Of a DNA stretch of 64,000 nucleotides, positions 31,644-39,892 are shown in pieces (the stretch's first letter is position 1; each line of letters starts with the position of its first letter). A program made the translations under genes and the position numbers. The stretch is from assembly GCF_003344865.1 (NCBI RefSeq), contig NZ_CP031166.1, positions 248,001 through 312,000 on the forward strand. Reading direction: 5' to 3'. This DNA comes from Euzebya pacifica (GTDB lineage Bacteria > Actinomycetota > Nitriliruptoria > Euzebyales > Euzebyaceae). The notes under the pieces are model-generated. The model saw only the letters and a program-made list of their open reading frames with translations. It searched no databases and was not told where the DNA came from.

Positions 31644-31994
31644 TCACCAGTCGCCGTCAGCGACTTCCCTGACGACGCGGGCGACGGCGTGGTCGGGGAG
31701 GTCGCGGAGCTGGCGGATCAGGTCGGTGAACAGGGCGGGTCGGGCGGCGATGACGGCGACGATGTCGTCGGCAACGCGTCCGGCCATGGCGAGGGTGGTG
31801 TCGGGGTCGAGGTCGAGGTCCTCGGCAAGGGCGGTGATGCGGTCGTTGGTCGGGATCTGCTTTCCCGTTTCGACCTGGGAGAGGTAGGCGGCGCCGACGC
31901 CGATGCGTTGGGCGGTGCGTCGCAGCGAGAACGCAGGATCGTCGTCGTGGAGCTGTTCACGACGGGTCCGGATGTACTCACCAAGGGCGTTCAC
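31644..31994 (-). CDS. XRE-family transcriptional regulator
   Basis: A 116-residue regulator: LGEYIRTRREQLHDDDPAFS, RTAQRIGVGAAYLSQVETGK (Cro/C1 HTH, about 20-50), LAEDLDLDPDTTLAMAG and a C-terminal helical region seen in short-chain phage-type regulators. The GTG at 31994 is used; the palindrome at 31995-32007 and -10 TAGTGT (32005-32010) lie directly upstream, fitting autoregulation. The conserved gene at 30568 is probably in its regulon. Confidence 0.8.
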   Translation of the reverse strand: MNALGEYIRTRREQLHDDDPAFSLRRTAQRIGVGAAYLSQVETGKQIPTNDRITALAEDLDLDPDTTLAMAGRVADDIVAVIAARPALFTDLIRQLRDLPDHAVARVVREVADGDW

Positions 31995-32010
31995 TGTTCA
32001 CTGAACACTA
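31995..32010 (-). promoter_or_regulatory. Candidate operator between -10 box and start of the XRE gene
   Basis: TGTTCA-C-TGAACA (31995-32007) is a perfect 6-1-6 palindrome and overlaps the -10-like TAGTGT (minus strand, 32005-32010). A further half-site GTTCACT precedes it at 31989. A dimeric XRE repressor bound here would block its own promoter. Confidence 0.5.
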
Positions 32011-32140
32011 GACATGGTGCGGTCGGGTGTCAACGCCTCCCTCCCCGTCTCGCATCGCTGCCCGCCGGCACGCCGGGAAAGCTGCTCGGCAGGGGCCGCG
32101 GGTCCGCGGTGAACCGCCGCCGGTCGGCCACACTGCGACC

Positions 32141-32431
32141 ATGCCGCTGCTCCACTTCGACACCCACGAGAACGACGCCTTCACCAGCTGGATCGATGAC
32201 AACCCCGACGGGTACGTCGTCAACGCCATCCGCAGCCAGCTCGTGGGCGACCGCACCCCCGTGCCCAACGACCACGTGCTGCACCGGGCCTCGTGCCGCC
32301 ACTTCCGCGACGACCGCGACTACACCGGCACCCGCATCAAGCTGGCCGGCATCGACCACGACAGCGTGATCGCCGGCGCCGAACTGCTGCACCGGGCCAC
32401 ACCCCGCACCTGCGGCGCCTGCACGCCCTGA
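32141..32431 (+). CDS. Small Cys-containing conserved protein
   Basis: A 96-residue protein: HFDTHENDAFTSWIDDNPDG, YVVNAIRSQL, VLHRASCRHFRDDRDYTGTR and a terminal CGACTP. The H-E-N-D start, GYVVN and LHRA.C....Y...IK...C..C layout recurs in actinobacterial proteins of unknown function, with the cysteines suggesting a zinc site. CACACT ends six bases before the ATG, the CANNNT variant of the leaderless -10 box. Confidence 0.65.
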   Translation: MPLLHFDTHENDAFTSWIDDNPDGYVVNAIRSQLVGDRTPVPNDHVLHRASCRHFRDDRDYTGTRIKLAGIDHDSVIAGAELLHRATPRTCGACTP

Positions 32432-32445
32432 CCCGCGAGGCCCCC

Positions 32446-33201
32446 GTGCCCTCACGACCCGCGCAGCAGACCCGACCCAGCCGCATCCTCACCTGGAACC
32501 TGCAATGGGCCGCCCCCCGGTCGTGGCGGACCGCCGTCATCGCTGACCGGATCCGCAGTGAGGCAGCCGACGTGGCCGTCCTCACCGAAGCTCGCATCGA
32601 CGTGGCCCGCAGCCTGTTCGACCACGTGGCCCACCCGGGCCCCCACCCCGCCTCACGGCAGCCCAACGGCAGCAAGGTCGTGATCGCCAGCAACCACCCG
32701 ATGCGAGTCGTCGACCTTCTCGGCTCCCCCCACCTGCCCGAACGCAATTTCGCGGCCGTCGACGTCGACCTGCCCGATCGCACCCTCCGGGTCATCGGGG
32801 TCGTGGTCCGCTGGCGCGAGAAGCGCCGCTACATCGATGCCTTGCCCGACGCGCTCGCCGCAACGGTGAACGGACCGACCGTGCTGGCCGGCGACTTCAA
32901 CCTGCCAATGACCCGCAGCCGCGGCCTCGACCGCGACCTCCGCCAGACCCTCAGCAGCCACGACCTGCACGTCTGGACCGCCAGCGACTGGCCGCAACTC
33001 GCCTCCGAATCGGCGTTGATCGATCACGTCGCAGGCACCCCCGACCTCACCCCGACCGCAGTTCGGGTGTGGCCGCGACGCTGCGCCCCCAACGACCCAC
33101 GTCCCGTCACTGACCATGCCGGCGCAGTCGTCGAACTCCCGACCCAACCGACGAGCACCACGCCATCTGCTGCATCCCCCGGCCAGCCAATCCGATCCTG
33201 A
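32446..33201 (+). CDS. Endonuclease/exonuclease/phosphatase-fold protein
   Basis: A 251-residue metal-dependent phosphodiesterase-fold protein. Seen motifs: ILTWNLQW (N of the first metal site), VAVLTEAR (Glu ligand), FAAVDVDLPDRTLRVIGVVV, VLAGDFNLP (D and N), and the terminal SALIDHV ... TDHAGAVVEL (Asp-His). It could be a nuclease or a phosphatase; the substrate is not visible. The GTG at 32446 is 14 bases after the previous stop. Confidence 0.75.
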   Translation: MPSRPAQQTRPSRILTWNLQWAAPRSWRTAVIADRIRSEAADVAVLTEARIDVARSLFDHVAHPGPHPASRQPNGSKVVIASNHPMRVVDLLGSPHLPERNFAAVDVDLPDRTLRVIGVVVRWREKRRYIDALPDALAATVNGPTVLAGDFNLPMTRSRGLDRDLRQTLSSHDLHVWTASDWPQLASESALIDHVAGTPDLTPTAVRVWPRRCAPNDPRPVTDHAGAVVELPTQPTSTTPSAASPGQPIRS

Positions 33202-33343
33202 CCCAACGGTGGCAACAGGCGCTCCTGCCATCGGCGAGTCCTACACCACCTCCTGTGGAAGCAAGCCACACCAACCCGAGGATGCACGACATCGCCGGTC
33301 GATTCGCCTCTCGCGAACACGCTGGGCTGGCAGCATCGGAGGC

Positions 33344-34138
33344 ATGGGCATACCGGTTGATCCGATGCGGCCAGTCGATGGACCGGTCCCCCGAGGCGAT
33401 GGCTGGGTGGCCCAACCCAAGCTCGACGGCTGGCGGGCGATCGTGGACGGGCGCGGCACCCGTGCAACGATCTGGTCGCGGCACGGCACCGACCTGACCG
33501 GCCGGTTCGGACCGGTCGTGGACGACCTGGCCGAATCCGGGCTGCTGCTGGACGGCGAACTCGTGGTCTTCGGCAGCGACGGCAGACCGGTGTTCCACCA
33601 GTTGTCGGCCCGCCGGCCCACTGGACGGCTGGCCTTCGTGGCCTTCGACGTCCTCGCCGTGAACGGCGAGTGGACCACCGACCTGCCGTTGACCGACCGG
33701 CTCGGGCTGCTTGACCGGGCTGACCTTCCCGATCGGATCGACCGGGCCGTCACCGGCCCACCTGCCGCGATGTGGGATGCCGTCCGTGACGCCGGGCTCG
33801 AGGGCATCGTGTCCAAGCGGACCGGGTCGCGGTACCTGCCGGGCCGAAGGTCCGCGTCGTGGCGACGCACCAAGAACTGGACCGAGAGCCACTACGCCCT
33901 CACCGGTGTCAGCCGCGACGGGGCCGGCCGACCCGATGCGTTGCTCATCCGCCGGTCCGGGTCCAGCCGGACCGTTCGTGTCGAGCTCGGCCTCACCTGG
34001 GAACTGCGCAGCCAGCTCGCTGCGGCCGTCCCGCCAGGCGCCACCCTCGACGGGAGCATCCGGGTTGTCATTCGCCATCACGGGCCGGCCACCACACCAC
34101 GCGACGCCCATTTCGTCGGGTTCGCCCTCACCGACTGA
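33344..34138 (+). CDS. ATP-dependent DNA ligase, minimal LigC/LigD-lig type
   Basis: A 264-residue ligase that seals nicks using ATP. The nucleotidyl-lysine motif is PKLDGW (Lys26, motif I KxDG). Others: GTRATIWSRHG, LLLDGELVVF (motif III), LAFVAFDVL, LEGIVSKR (motif IV), SWRRTKN (motif V), then a short OB-like C-terminus (VRVELGLTWELRSQLAAAV). The length suits plasmid, phage or LigC-type enzymes. The ATG at 33344 has CAGCAT seven bases upstream; another ATG lies 7 codons in. Confidence 0.85.
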   Translation: MGIPVDPMRPVDGPVPRGDGWVAQPKLDGWRAIVDGRGTRATIWSRHGTDLTGRFGPVVDDLAESGLLLDGELVVFGSDGRPVFHQLSARRPTGRLAFVAFDVLAVNGEWTTDLPLTDRLGLLDRADLPDRIDRAVTGPPAAMWDAVRDAGLEGIVSKRTGSRYLPGRRSASWRRTKNWTESHYALTGVSRDGAGRPDALLIRRSGSSRTVRVELGLTWELRSQLAAAVPPGATLDGSIRVVIRHHGPATTPRDAHFVGFALTD

Positions 34139-34240
34139 CTGCCTGGGACACACCGTCGGGAGCATCGGTGTGTGGAGACGATCGGGTCGGGCAAGGCTCC
34201 CGTCCGTCCCACACGACCCCAGACAGCGAAGGAGCACCAC

Positions 34241-34432
34241 ATGGCCGAACCAGTGCCGTCCGGCAGCGACGTCTCAGCCGGTACCTACGTGTGCACCGAA
34301 TGCGACTACGAGCTCGGTGTGCAGTCCACCACCCATCTGCCGCCCTGCCCCCGCTGCGGCAACAACGAGTACCGGACCGGCTCGGGCGGCGACTCGGTCC
34401 ACGACCCCTATCCCGACCGCTCCACGTCCTGA
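34241..34432 (+). CDS. Zinc-ribbon protein
   Basis: A 63-residue protein with one rubredoxin-like zinc ribbon: GTYVCTECDYELGVQSTTHL then PPCPRCGNNEYRTG, so C-x2-C and C-x2-C, resembling the zinc-ribbon alternative-domain proteins of the DUF1451 type. AAGGAG six bases before the ATG. Its 3' end overlaps the end of the convergent pseudogene by 25 bases. Confidence 0.7.
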   Translation: MAEPVPSGSDVSAGTYVCTECDYELGVQSTTHLPPCPRCGNNEYRTGSGGDSVHDPYPDRSTS

Positions 34433-34784
34433 CCCGCGACCGTCGGCCGGCCCACTGGTGGAAGACGGCCGACTGCGGCCCCACGCCCTTCATGGCTGAC
34501 TGGGCCGGGCCGGGGCCGCACACCGTCCGGCCGATCGACGTCCGGAAGGAATGAAAGCCGAAAAAGCAGGGATGGCCCGAGGCCTGCCGCGCCGGTCGTG
34601 ACGGCGGTCGTCGTGGCGCCTTCGTCAAACTGGCCGATGACGGCGAGCAGCGGGGCGGCACCCCACAGCGTCCAAGGTGAGGAGGTTCGAGACGACGGTG
34701 CCGGCCAAGACGCCACGGGCGTACACGACGGCTCCGGCGAGGCTTGACGCGGCAGCGACGAGGATCATCCATCCAGGAAGCATG
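34408..34784 (-). pseudogene. Frameshifted membrane protein (PQ-loop-like)
   Basis: The minus strand starts MLPGWMILVAAASSLAGAVV and YARGVLAGTVVSNLLT, then at about 34674 the protein-like frame shifts by one base to WTLWGAAPLLAVIGQFDEGA and TTTAVTTGAAGLGPSLLF. Removing one T from ACCTTGG restores a continuous small multi-span membrane protein. It follows the RCC1 gene's region on the same strand but has its own ATG. Either a true pseudogene or a one-base sequencing error. Confidence 0.6.
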
Positions 34785-34870
34785 GGACGAGCCGTCACCG
34801 CTGCGGCCCGGCACGCAAGCAGCCCGCCCGCCCCCGCAGACGGAGTACCGCTACCGGTGGGGTGTCCTTC

Positions 34871-36097
34871 TCAGGGGACTGCGATGGTGTGCGAGCTTCC
34901 GCCACTGACGTCGGAGAACACGTGGCCGCCGACGACAGCAACCGGTGACGTCTGATCCTGGGTCATGCCGTCCCCCAACTGGCCTTGACTGTTCCATCCC
35001 CAGCACCAGGCGGCCGCGGTCGTGTCGATCGCGCACGTGTGGTTGCTGCCGGCGGCGATTCGGCTGGCTGTGATGTTGCCGAGGACGGCCACGGGAGTTC
35101 CCTGCGGCCGTGTTGTGGTGCCGTCTCCTCGTTGTCCGCGTAGACCGTCGCCCCAGCACCACATGGCTCCGGCCGTGTCGATCGCGCACGTGTGGAAGTA
35201 GCCGGCGGTGATGTCGGTGAAGGTGTGGCCGCCAAGGACGGCGACGGGGGTGGAGTGGAACCCGGTGACGGACCCATTGCCCAGCGGGCCGTTGGATGAG
35301 TAGCCCCAGCACCAGGCCGACCCGACCGTGTCGATAGCGCATGCGTGTGCCAATCCGGCGCTGATGGCGGTGAAGACATGGGTGCCGTGAACGGGCGACG
35401 GCGTGCGCTGGTCCGTGGTGCCGCCGTTGCCGAGTCGCCCGCTGCTGCCTTCACCCCAGCACCAGGCCGCTCCATCGGTGTCGAGGCCGCAGCTGAACTC
35501 GACGCCGACGGATATGTCGGTGAAGGTGTGCCCGCCGAGCACGGCGGTTGGGACCGACTGGTCGGCAGTTTCCACTCCGATCCCGAGCTGTCCGTTACTG
35601 GCCGCACCCCAGCACCAAGCGGCCCCGGTCGTGTCGATGGCGCACGTGTGGTTCTGGCCGGCACCAATCGCTGCGAAGATGTGACCGCCCGACACGGCGA
35701 CTGGGGTTGACCTTTGAACGTCCACCGTGCCATCGCCGAGCCTGCCGTTGAATCCTGCTCCCCAGCACCAGGCAGCCCCTGCAGCGTCGATCGCGCATGT
35801 GTACTGGTCCCCTGCCGCAGCCATGTGGAAGGTGTGGGCACCTGCGACGGGAGTCGGGGTCGCCTGGGTGTTGGTCGTGGTGCCGTCGCCCAGCTGCCCT
35901 CTGCTTCCGTTGCCCCATGCGAGCGTGGGGGTCGGGGGGATGTCGGCGACGAACCCGGCGGTCGTCTCGGTGGTGTCGGTGAACGCCGCCGAGGTCGTCC
36001 GCGTCAGGCTGCTGGCCGCCACGAGAAGGCAGACGGTCGCGAGGAGGCAGACGCCGACAACGGCGGCCCTTGGGTGGGTGGAGGGTTGGTCACGCAT
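34871..36097 (-). CDS. Secreted RCC1-repeat protein with SipW-type signal
   Basis: A 408-residue exported protein. The signal (VVGVCLLATVCLLVAASSLT) is followed by SAAFTDTTETTAGFVA, the AFTD.T signature of TasA/camelysin-type SipW substrates. From about residue 58 there are seven RCC1-like repeats of about 50 residues, each with a core such as CAIDTTGAAWCWGAASNGQL G, predicting a seven-bladed beta-propeller; paired cysteines in each repeat suggest disulphides. Its ATG overlaps the end of the 694-residue gene by 8 bases, so it is the last intact member of the surface operon. Probably an adhesive or enzymatic surface protein; no active site was recognised. Confidence 0.8.
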   Translation of the reverse strand: MRDQPSTHPRAAVVGVCLLATVCLLVAASSLTRTTSAAFTDTTETTAGFVADIPPTPTLAWGNGSRGQLGDGTTTNTQATPTPVAGAHTFHMAAAGDQYTCAIDAAGAAWCWGAGFNGRLGDGTVDVQRSTPVAVSGGHIFAAIGAGQNHTCAIDTTGAAWCWGAASNGQLGIGVETADQSVPTAVLGGHTFTDISVGVEFSCGLDTDGAAWCWGEGSSGRLGNGGTTDQRTPSPVHGTHVFTAISAGLAHACAIDTVGSAWCWGYSSNGPLGNGSVTGFHSTPVAVLGGHTFTDITAGYFHTCAIDTAGAMWCWGDGLRGQRGDGTTTRPQGTPVAVLGNITASRIAAGSNHTCAIDTTAAAWCWGWNSQGQLGDGMTQDQTSPVAVVGGHVFSDVSGGSSHTIAVP

Positions 36098-38174
36098 CGG
36101 CGGTCCAGGTGAACGTCGCGGATGCGCTGGTGCCCTGCACGTCGTCGCCGGTGTCGTCGGGGAGCGAGACCGTCATCCGGTAGGTGCGGGTCGCCGGTCC
36201 GGTCGGTTCCCATGTCACCCCGGTCCCCGTCGCGGCGAGGTCGGCGAGTGTGCCGGTGAACACCACGGTCGGGTCGGTGTCGGGGTCGGTGATCACCTCG
36301 ACGTGGAGGTGGGTGGCGAGTGGCCCGTCGACGGTGGCGGACAGGGTGACCCGTGCAGGGTCGCCGTCGTAGCCGACGACGTAGTCGACGGCCTGTCGGT
36401 AGCCGGGGGCGATCCCGGTCGCGTCGAACCCGACCCCGGCGGGGCTGTCCAGCCGAATGTCGACCGTCGGGTCGGGCGCCGGTGGTGGCGGGCCGGCCGG
36501 TGGGGTGGCGAGCACGATCGGGGAGGTCAGGTCGCCCTCGACGGTCCCGTCGGCGTGGACGGTCAGGTCGCGGGTGCCGGTGGTGTGGCCAGGTGCGGTC
36601 ACCCGGAGCGTCCACTGGCCTGGGCGCAGCTGGAGCACGAACGTCCCGTCCGGTCCGGTTCGTGTCATCGGGGGTGCCTGCCGTGCGGGTGTCCTGGTGG
36701 TCGCGGTCACCGTTGCCCCGTCGATCGGGCTGCCGGCGGGGCCGGTGACCCGGCCGGTCACGTCCACGGTCGGGACGGCAAGCGTGACCGTCCCCGCATC
36801 GACGCTGCCCGACGTTGCCGGGTTGCCGTCGGGCCAGACAAGTAGGAACGGACCGGCGTCGTGGCCGGTCAGGACGGCAGGGTCGAGCTGTCCGGTGACG
36901 TCCTGGCTGCCCACCGTCGGATGGTCGACGACGACGGTCCAGCGTCCCGCCGGGGCGCTCGCGGTCCAGGTGCCGTCCGGGCCGGTCGTTGCGGTGACCG
37001 GGGGCACGGTCGGGTCGTCGACGTGCTCGAGGGTGACCGTCGCCCCCTCCAGCGGCCCTGCCCCGTCGACCAGGACGGTCCCGTGCGGCTGCTGTGGGGC
37101 GGGGGCGGCAAGGGCGGCGCACACGTCTGGGTCGACCCCGGCCAGGCACAGCAGGTGGGTGCCGCCGCGGGCGAGAATCTCCGCGGTCGCAGCCGGCACC
37201 CGGCCGGTGGTGTCCAGCAGCACGATCGGGCCGCCGGTCGTCGCGGCGGTGTGGCTGGCGGCGAACCCGGCCGCCCAGGCGTCGTCGCTGGTGCCGTCGG
37301 CCACGATGACGGTCCCGAGCCGGCCGACGTCGTCCAGGCCGGTCAGGGTCGTGGCGATCGTGGCCGCGGTCGTGAACCTGGTGTCGCCGGCCACACGGGC
37401 AACCGACCCGACGAACGGCGCGACGGCCTCGACGACCCGGTCGGTGATCGCGGCCGTCCCACCGACGACGACCATCCGGTCGGGCCGGCGGTCGGCGAGC
37501 CAGTCGCGGGTGGCGGGGGAGAGGCTGTCGGTCGTGGTCAGCAGGACCGGCCAGCCGTTGGCGGCGGCGACCCCGCCGACGGACAGGCTGTCGGCGAACG
37601 CTGCCGTCGGGTTGCCCTCCGGCCCGTAGCCGCGGACCAGCAGGACGGTGTCGGACCCGGCGCCGGCATCGGCGACCGCGACGGCGGTGCCGGTCCGGTC
37701 GGGCCCGGCATGCCGGGTCACCGCCACTCCGCGGTCGGCGAGGGCATCGGTGACGGTGTCGTCGATCGCTGCGGAGCCGCCGAGCACGATCACGTGGCTG
37801 GTCTCGAGCCGGTCGAGCTCGGCGGCGACGCGCGGATCGAGGTCGGTCGGGCCGGTCAGCAGCAGCGGCCGGTCGGTCTGCAGGGTCGCCGAGGCGAGGC
37901 TGTCGGCGAACACGTCGGCCCGGCCGAGCAGGACGGTGCCGGCGGTCCGGTGGGTGTGGCCGGTCAGTGCCAGCGCCGCGCCCGTCGGGTCGGGTGACGT
38001 CAGGACCGTGAACTCCTCGAACAGCCTGCCGGTCCCTCGCTGACCGGTCGTGACCGTGGCCGCGGCCACCCCGACCAGCGCGACGACGACGAACGGCGCC
38101 AGCAGCGTGGTTGATGCACGCCACCGGTGGCCGTCACGTCGTGATGGCCGGGCGGTGCGGCTCGACGGTGCCAT
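36090..38174 (-). CDS. Secreted CWB2 protein with carboxypeptidase-regulatory domains
   Basis: A 694-residue surface protein. The signal-anchor is ASTTLLAPFVVVALVGVAAA. Residues 45-330 hold CWB2 modules (VLLGRADVFADSLASATLQT, HVIVLGGSAAIDDTVTDALA, VARVAGDTRFTTAATIATTL). Two carboxypeptidase-regulatory/SpaA-like beta domains follow (GTVLVDGAGPLEGATVTLEH, DVTGRVTGPAGSPIDGATVT with GPDGTFVLQLRPGQWTLRV). The C-terminus, from about 590, ends in TYRMTVSLPDD and GTSASATFTWTADA, the same kind of ending as the neighbouring camelysin-like protein. It sits between that gene and the RCC1 gene in the SipW operon, so the operon products probably assemble on the wall. Confidence 0.8.
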   Translation of the reverse strand: MAPSSRTARPSRRDGHRWRASTTLLAPFVVVALVGVAAATVTTGQRGTGRLFEEFTVLTSPDPTGAALALTGHTHRTAGTVLLGRADVFADSLASATLQTDRPLLLTGPTDLDPRVAAELDRLETSHVIVLGGSAAIDDTVTDALADRGVAVTRHAGPDRTGTAVAVADAGAGSDTVLLVRGYGPEGNPTAAFADSLSVGGVAAANGWPVLLTTTDSLSPATRDWLADRRPDRMVVVGGTAAITDRVVEAVAPFVGSVARVAGDTRFTTAATIATTLTGLDDVGRLGTVIVADGTSDDAWAAGFAASHTAATTGGPIVLLDTTGRVPAATAEILARGGTHLLCLAGVDPDVCAALAAPAPQQPHGTVLVDGAGPLEGATVTLEHVDDPTVPPVTATTGPDGTWTASAPAGRWTVVVDHPTVGSQDVTGQLDPAVLTGHDAGPFLLVWPDGNPATSGSVDAGTVTLAVPTVDVTGRVTGPAGSPIDGATVTATTRTPARQAPPMTRTGPDGTFVLQLRPGQWTLRVTAPGHTTGTRDLTVHADGTVEGDLTSPIVLATPPAGPPPPAPDPTVDIRLDSPAGVGFDATGIAPGYRQAVDYVVGYDGDPARVTLSATVDGPLATHLHVEVITDPDTDPTVVFTGTLADLAATGTGVTWEPTGPATRTYRMTVSLPDDTGDDVQGTSASATFTWTADA

Positions 38175-38236
38175 CCGAATCCCCCAGCCCCGCCACACCG
38201 AAAGAGGGGGCCGGTGCGGCGGGGTGGTTCGGGGGG

Positions 38237-38827
38237 TCAGGATCCGGTCTGGGCGGTCCAGGTGAACGCCACGACGGTGGACGCAGCCCCCTGCTGGGCG
38301 TCGGGTGTCGTGCCGTCCAGCTCGATGGCGAACCGGTACACGGTGGTGTCGTCCACGGCGACGTCGGTGTCGGTGATGCCGGACGCGACGTCGTCGTGGT
38401 CGGTCAGGAAGTCCTCCAGCGTCCCGGTGAACACCGCGGCACCGGACGCGGTGAACCCGCCGCAGCTGCCGAACCCGCCGCCGGTGCCCCGCTCCACGGT
38501 CACGTTCAGGAACGGGTCCAGCGCACCGGTGCTGCCGGTGTCGCTGTACAGGATGACGTCTGCCGCAGGGACCGTCCCCGACCGGGTCACCGCGATGCAG
38601 TTGGTCACGGTGTCACCGGGACCGATCGTGGTCGTGGTCGAGTCGAACATGGCGACGTCACCGTCGTCGTCGGTGATGGTGAGCGTCCCAGCGGTCCAGC
38701 CGTTGTCGGCGTTGGACGTCTGGTCGGTGAAGGCCGCCGACGTGGCGTCGATCACCATCACGACAGCCGCAGCGAGCAGGACGACGGCGGCCACGGCCGC
38801 CGAGACGATACGAACGGGCACAGGCAT
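38237..38827 (-). CDS. TasA/camelysin-like secreted protein
   Basis: A 196-residue exported protein. Signal: RIVSAAVAAVVLLAAAVVMV, then DATSAAFTDQTSNADNGWTA, the hallmark cleavage-region signature of SipW substrates (AAFTD.T...N.W.AG). A single beta-sandwich domain follows with NCIAVTRSGTVPAADVILYS, CGGF and an ending QQGAASTVVAFTWTAQTGS. Related proteins are biofilm fibre subunits (TasA) or casein-cleaving camelysins, but no catalytic residues are conserved enough to claim protease activity. It lies 122 bases downstream of the signal peptidase gene. Confidence 0.78.
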   Translation of the reverse strand: MPVPVRIVSAAVAAVVLLAAAVVMVIDATSAAFTDQTSNADNGWTAGTLTITDDDGDVAMFDSTTTTIGPGDTVTNCIAVTRSGTVPAADVILYSDTGSTGALDPFLNVTVERGTGGGFGSCGGFTASGAAVFTGTLEDFLTDHDDVASGITDTDVAVDDTTVYRFAIELDGTTPDAQQGAASTVVAFTWTAQTGS

Positions 38828-38949
38828 GGCACTACCCCCAACGGTCGGTGCATCCGGCCACCGAACGGACACCGCTGCCGGGGGCCGTGCTGGCCCCTCC
38901 GGCGGTCCCACCCTGACGGCCCGACTCAGTTCGGTCTGACCGGTCGACC

Positions 38950-39552
38950 CTAACCCGACCGACGACCGTATTGCAATACCATGAGGACCGATATCACGGT
39001 GAGGAGCAGGGCGGTCACACCCGGCAGTGGCCCGTGCGGGCCCGTGGGGAGGAGCCGGCCGACGTCGGGCAGGACGATCCGGACGACACCGACCAGGTCG
39101 CTGTGGGGGACAGGGGTCGGGTCGGCCGACTGGTTGGCGTCCCCGCGGGTGGCGTAGGCCAGCTGGCCGTCGACGTCGGTGTGGTCGACCACCCGGTGGG
39201 TGACCAGCAAGCCACCGCGGCCCGTGTCGGGGAACGTGGCCAGCTGCCCGACGGCCAGGGACTCCTCCCGTGCGACGACGATGACGACGTCGCCGGGGTC
39301 CAGCGCAGGACTCATCGACCCGGACGTGACCGTCAGCAGGTGCGTGCCGGGCAGCGCAACGACGATCACGGCGACCACCACGACCAACCCGGCTGCGACC
39401 AACCACAGCGTCGAGGCCAGCCATGCCGCAGCTGCGAACAGCCCCCGGTCCGGCAGTGGGCCGGGGCCAGATCGTGTCGGCGGGTGCTTGTTGACGGAGG
39501 CCGTCGACGAAGAGCTCAGCTGGCGCGTCTGGTCGGGCGGGCGGACCGCCAT
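38950..39552 (-). CDS. sipW: SipW-like (ER-type) signal peptidase I
   Basis: A 200-residue membrane peptidase that removes signal peptides outside the membrane. It has an N-terminal span (WLASTLWLVAAGLVVVVAVI), the catalytic Ser motif LTVTSGSMSPALDPGDVVIV, THRVVDH with the His that replaces Lys in the SipW/ER class, ATRGDANQSADPTPVP with the third motif, and a C-terminal span (GVTALLLTVISVLMVLQYG). GGGGAGGAGG lies eight bases before the ATG at 39552. It is the first gene of the surface operon; its substrates are likely the three AFTD-type or similar proteins downstream. A -10-like TAGGCT lies at 39584-39589. Confidence 0.85.
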   Translation of the reverse strand: MAVRPPDQTRQLSSSSTASVNKHPPTRSGPGPLPDRGLFAAAAWLASTLWLVAAGLVVVVAVIVVALPGTHLLTVTSGSMSPALDPGDVVIVVAREESLAVGQLATFPDTGRGGLLVTHRVVDHTDVDGQLAYATRGDANQSADPTPVPHSDLVGVVRIVLPDVGRLLPTGPHGPLPGVTALLLTVISVLMVLQYGRRSG

Positions 39553-39892
39553 GGCAAGCACCTCCTCCCCACTGTCGAGGGGCAGCCTACCGCGGGTGGA
39601 TGGCGGTCGCGGGCACGCCAGCGTCGGGATGGGCTCGAACGTTGTCCAGCTCGCGAAGGTGCGGTCGACCTGCCCGGCGGCGACGTCGGTGAGTGGTTGG
39701 ACGGTGGCTGAGAGTGGGGAACGGGCCCGTCGCGGTCTACAGTTCCTCTCAGCTCTGGCCGGTGTCCCCCACACCGGCCGGGTCGTTCGGACCTCCGCCC
39801 CCCTTGGAGGTTCGTTGCGGCCGGGGACCCCGCCCACCCCCTGGGTCCCCGGCCGCCTTCAACAGTCCCTGCCGGCTCCGTGGGTGCCGAGG
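39553..39892. other. Intergenic region upstream of the SipW operon
   Basis: 340 bases without a supported gene. It holds the likely -10 box TAGGCT for the SipW operon (minus strand, 39584-39589) and a perfect 14-bp hairpin at 39817-39856. No small ORF with coding bias was found. Confidence 0.5.
39817..39856 (-). terminator. Strong hairpin after the 39893-40522 gene
   Basis: GCGGCCGGGGACCC (39817-39830) pairs perfectly with GGGTCCCCGGCCGC (39843-39856) around a 12-base loop. It lies 36 bases past the stop of the minus-strand gene at 39893. There is no clear T-run, so it may be a U-poor terminator, common in GC-rich actinobacteria, or an mRNA-stabilising structure. Confidence 0.55.

Noticed and set aside
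36004-38124. 706-residue Arg/Asp/Pro-rich ORF overlapping the CWB2 surface gene
   Set aside because: Same strand, other frame, composition entirely shadow-like; the real frame has a signal peptide and CWB2 modules.
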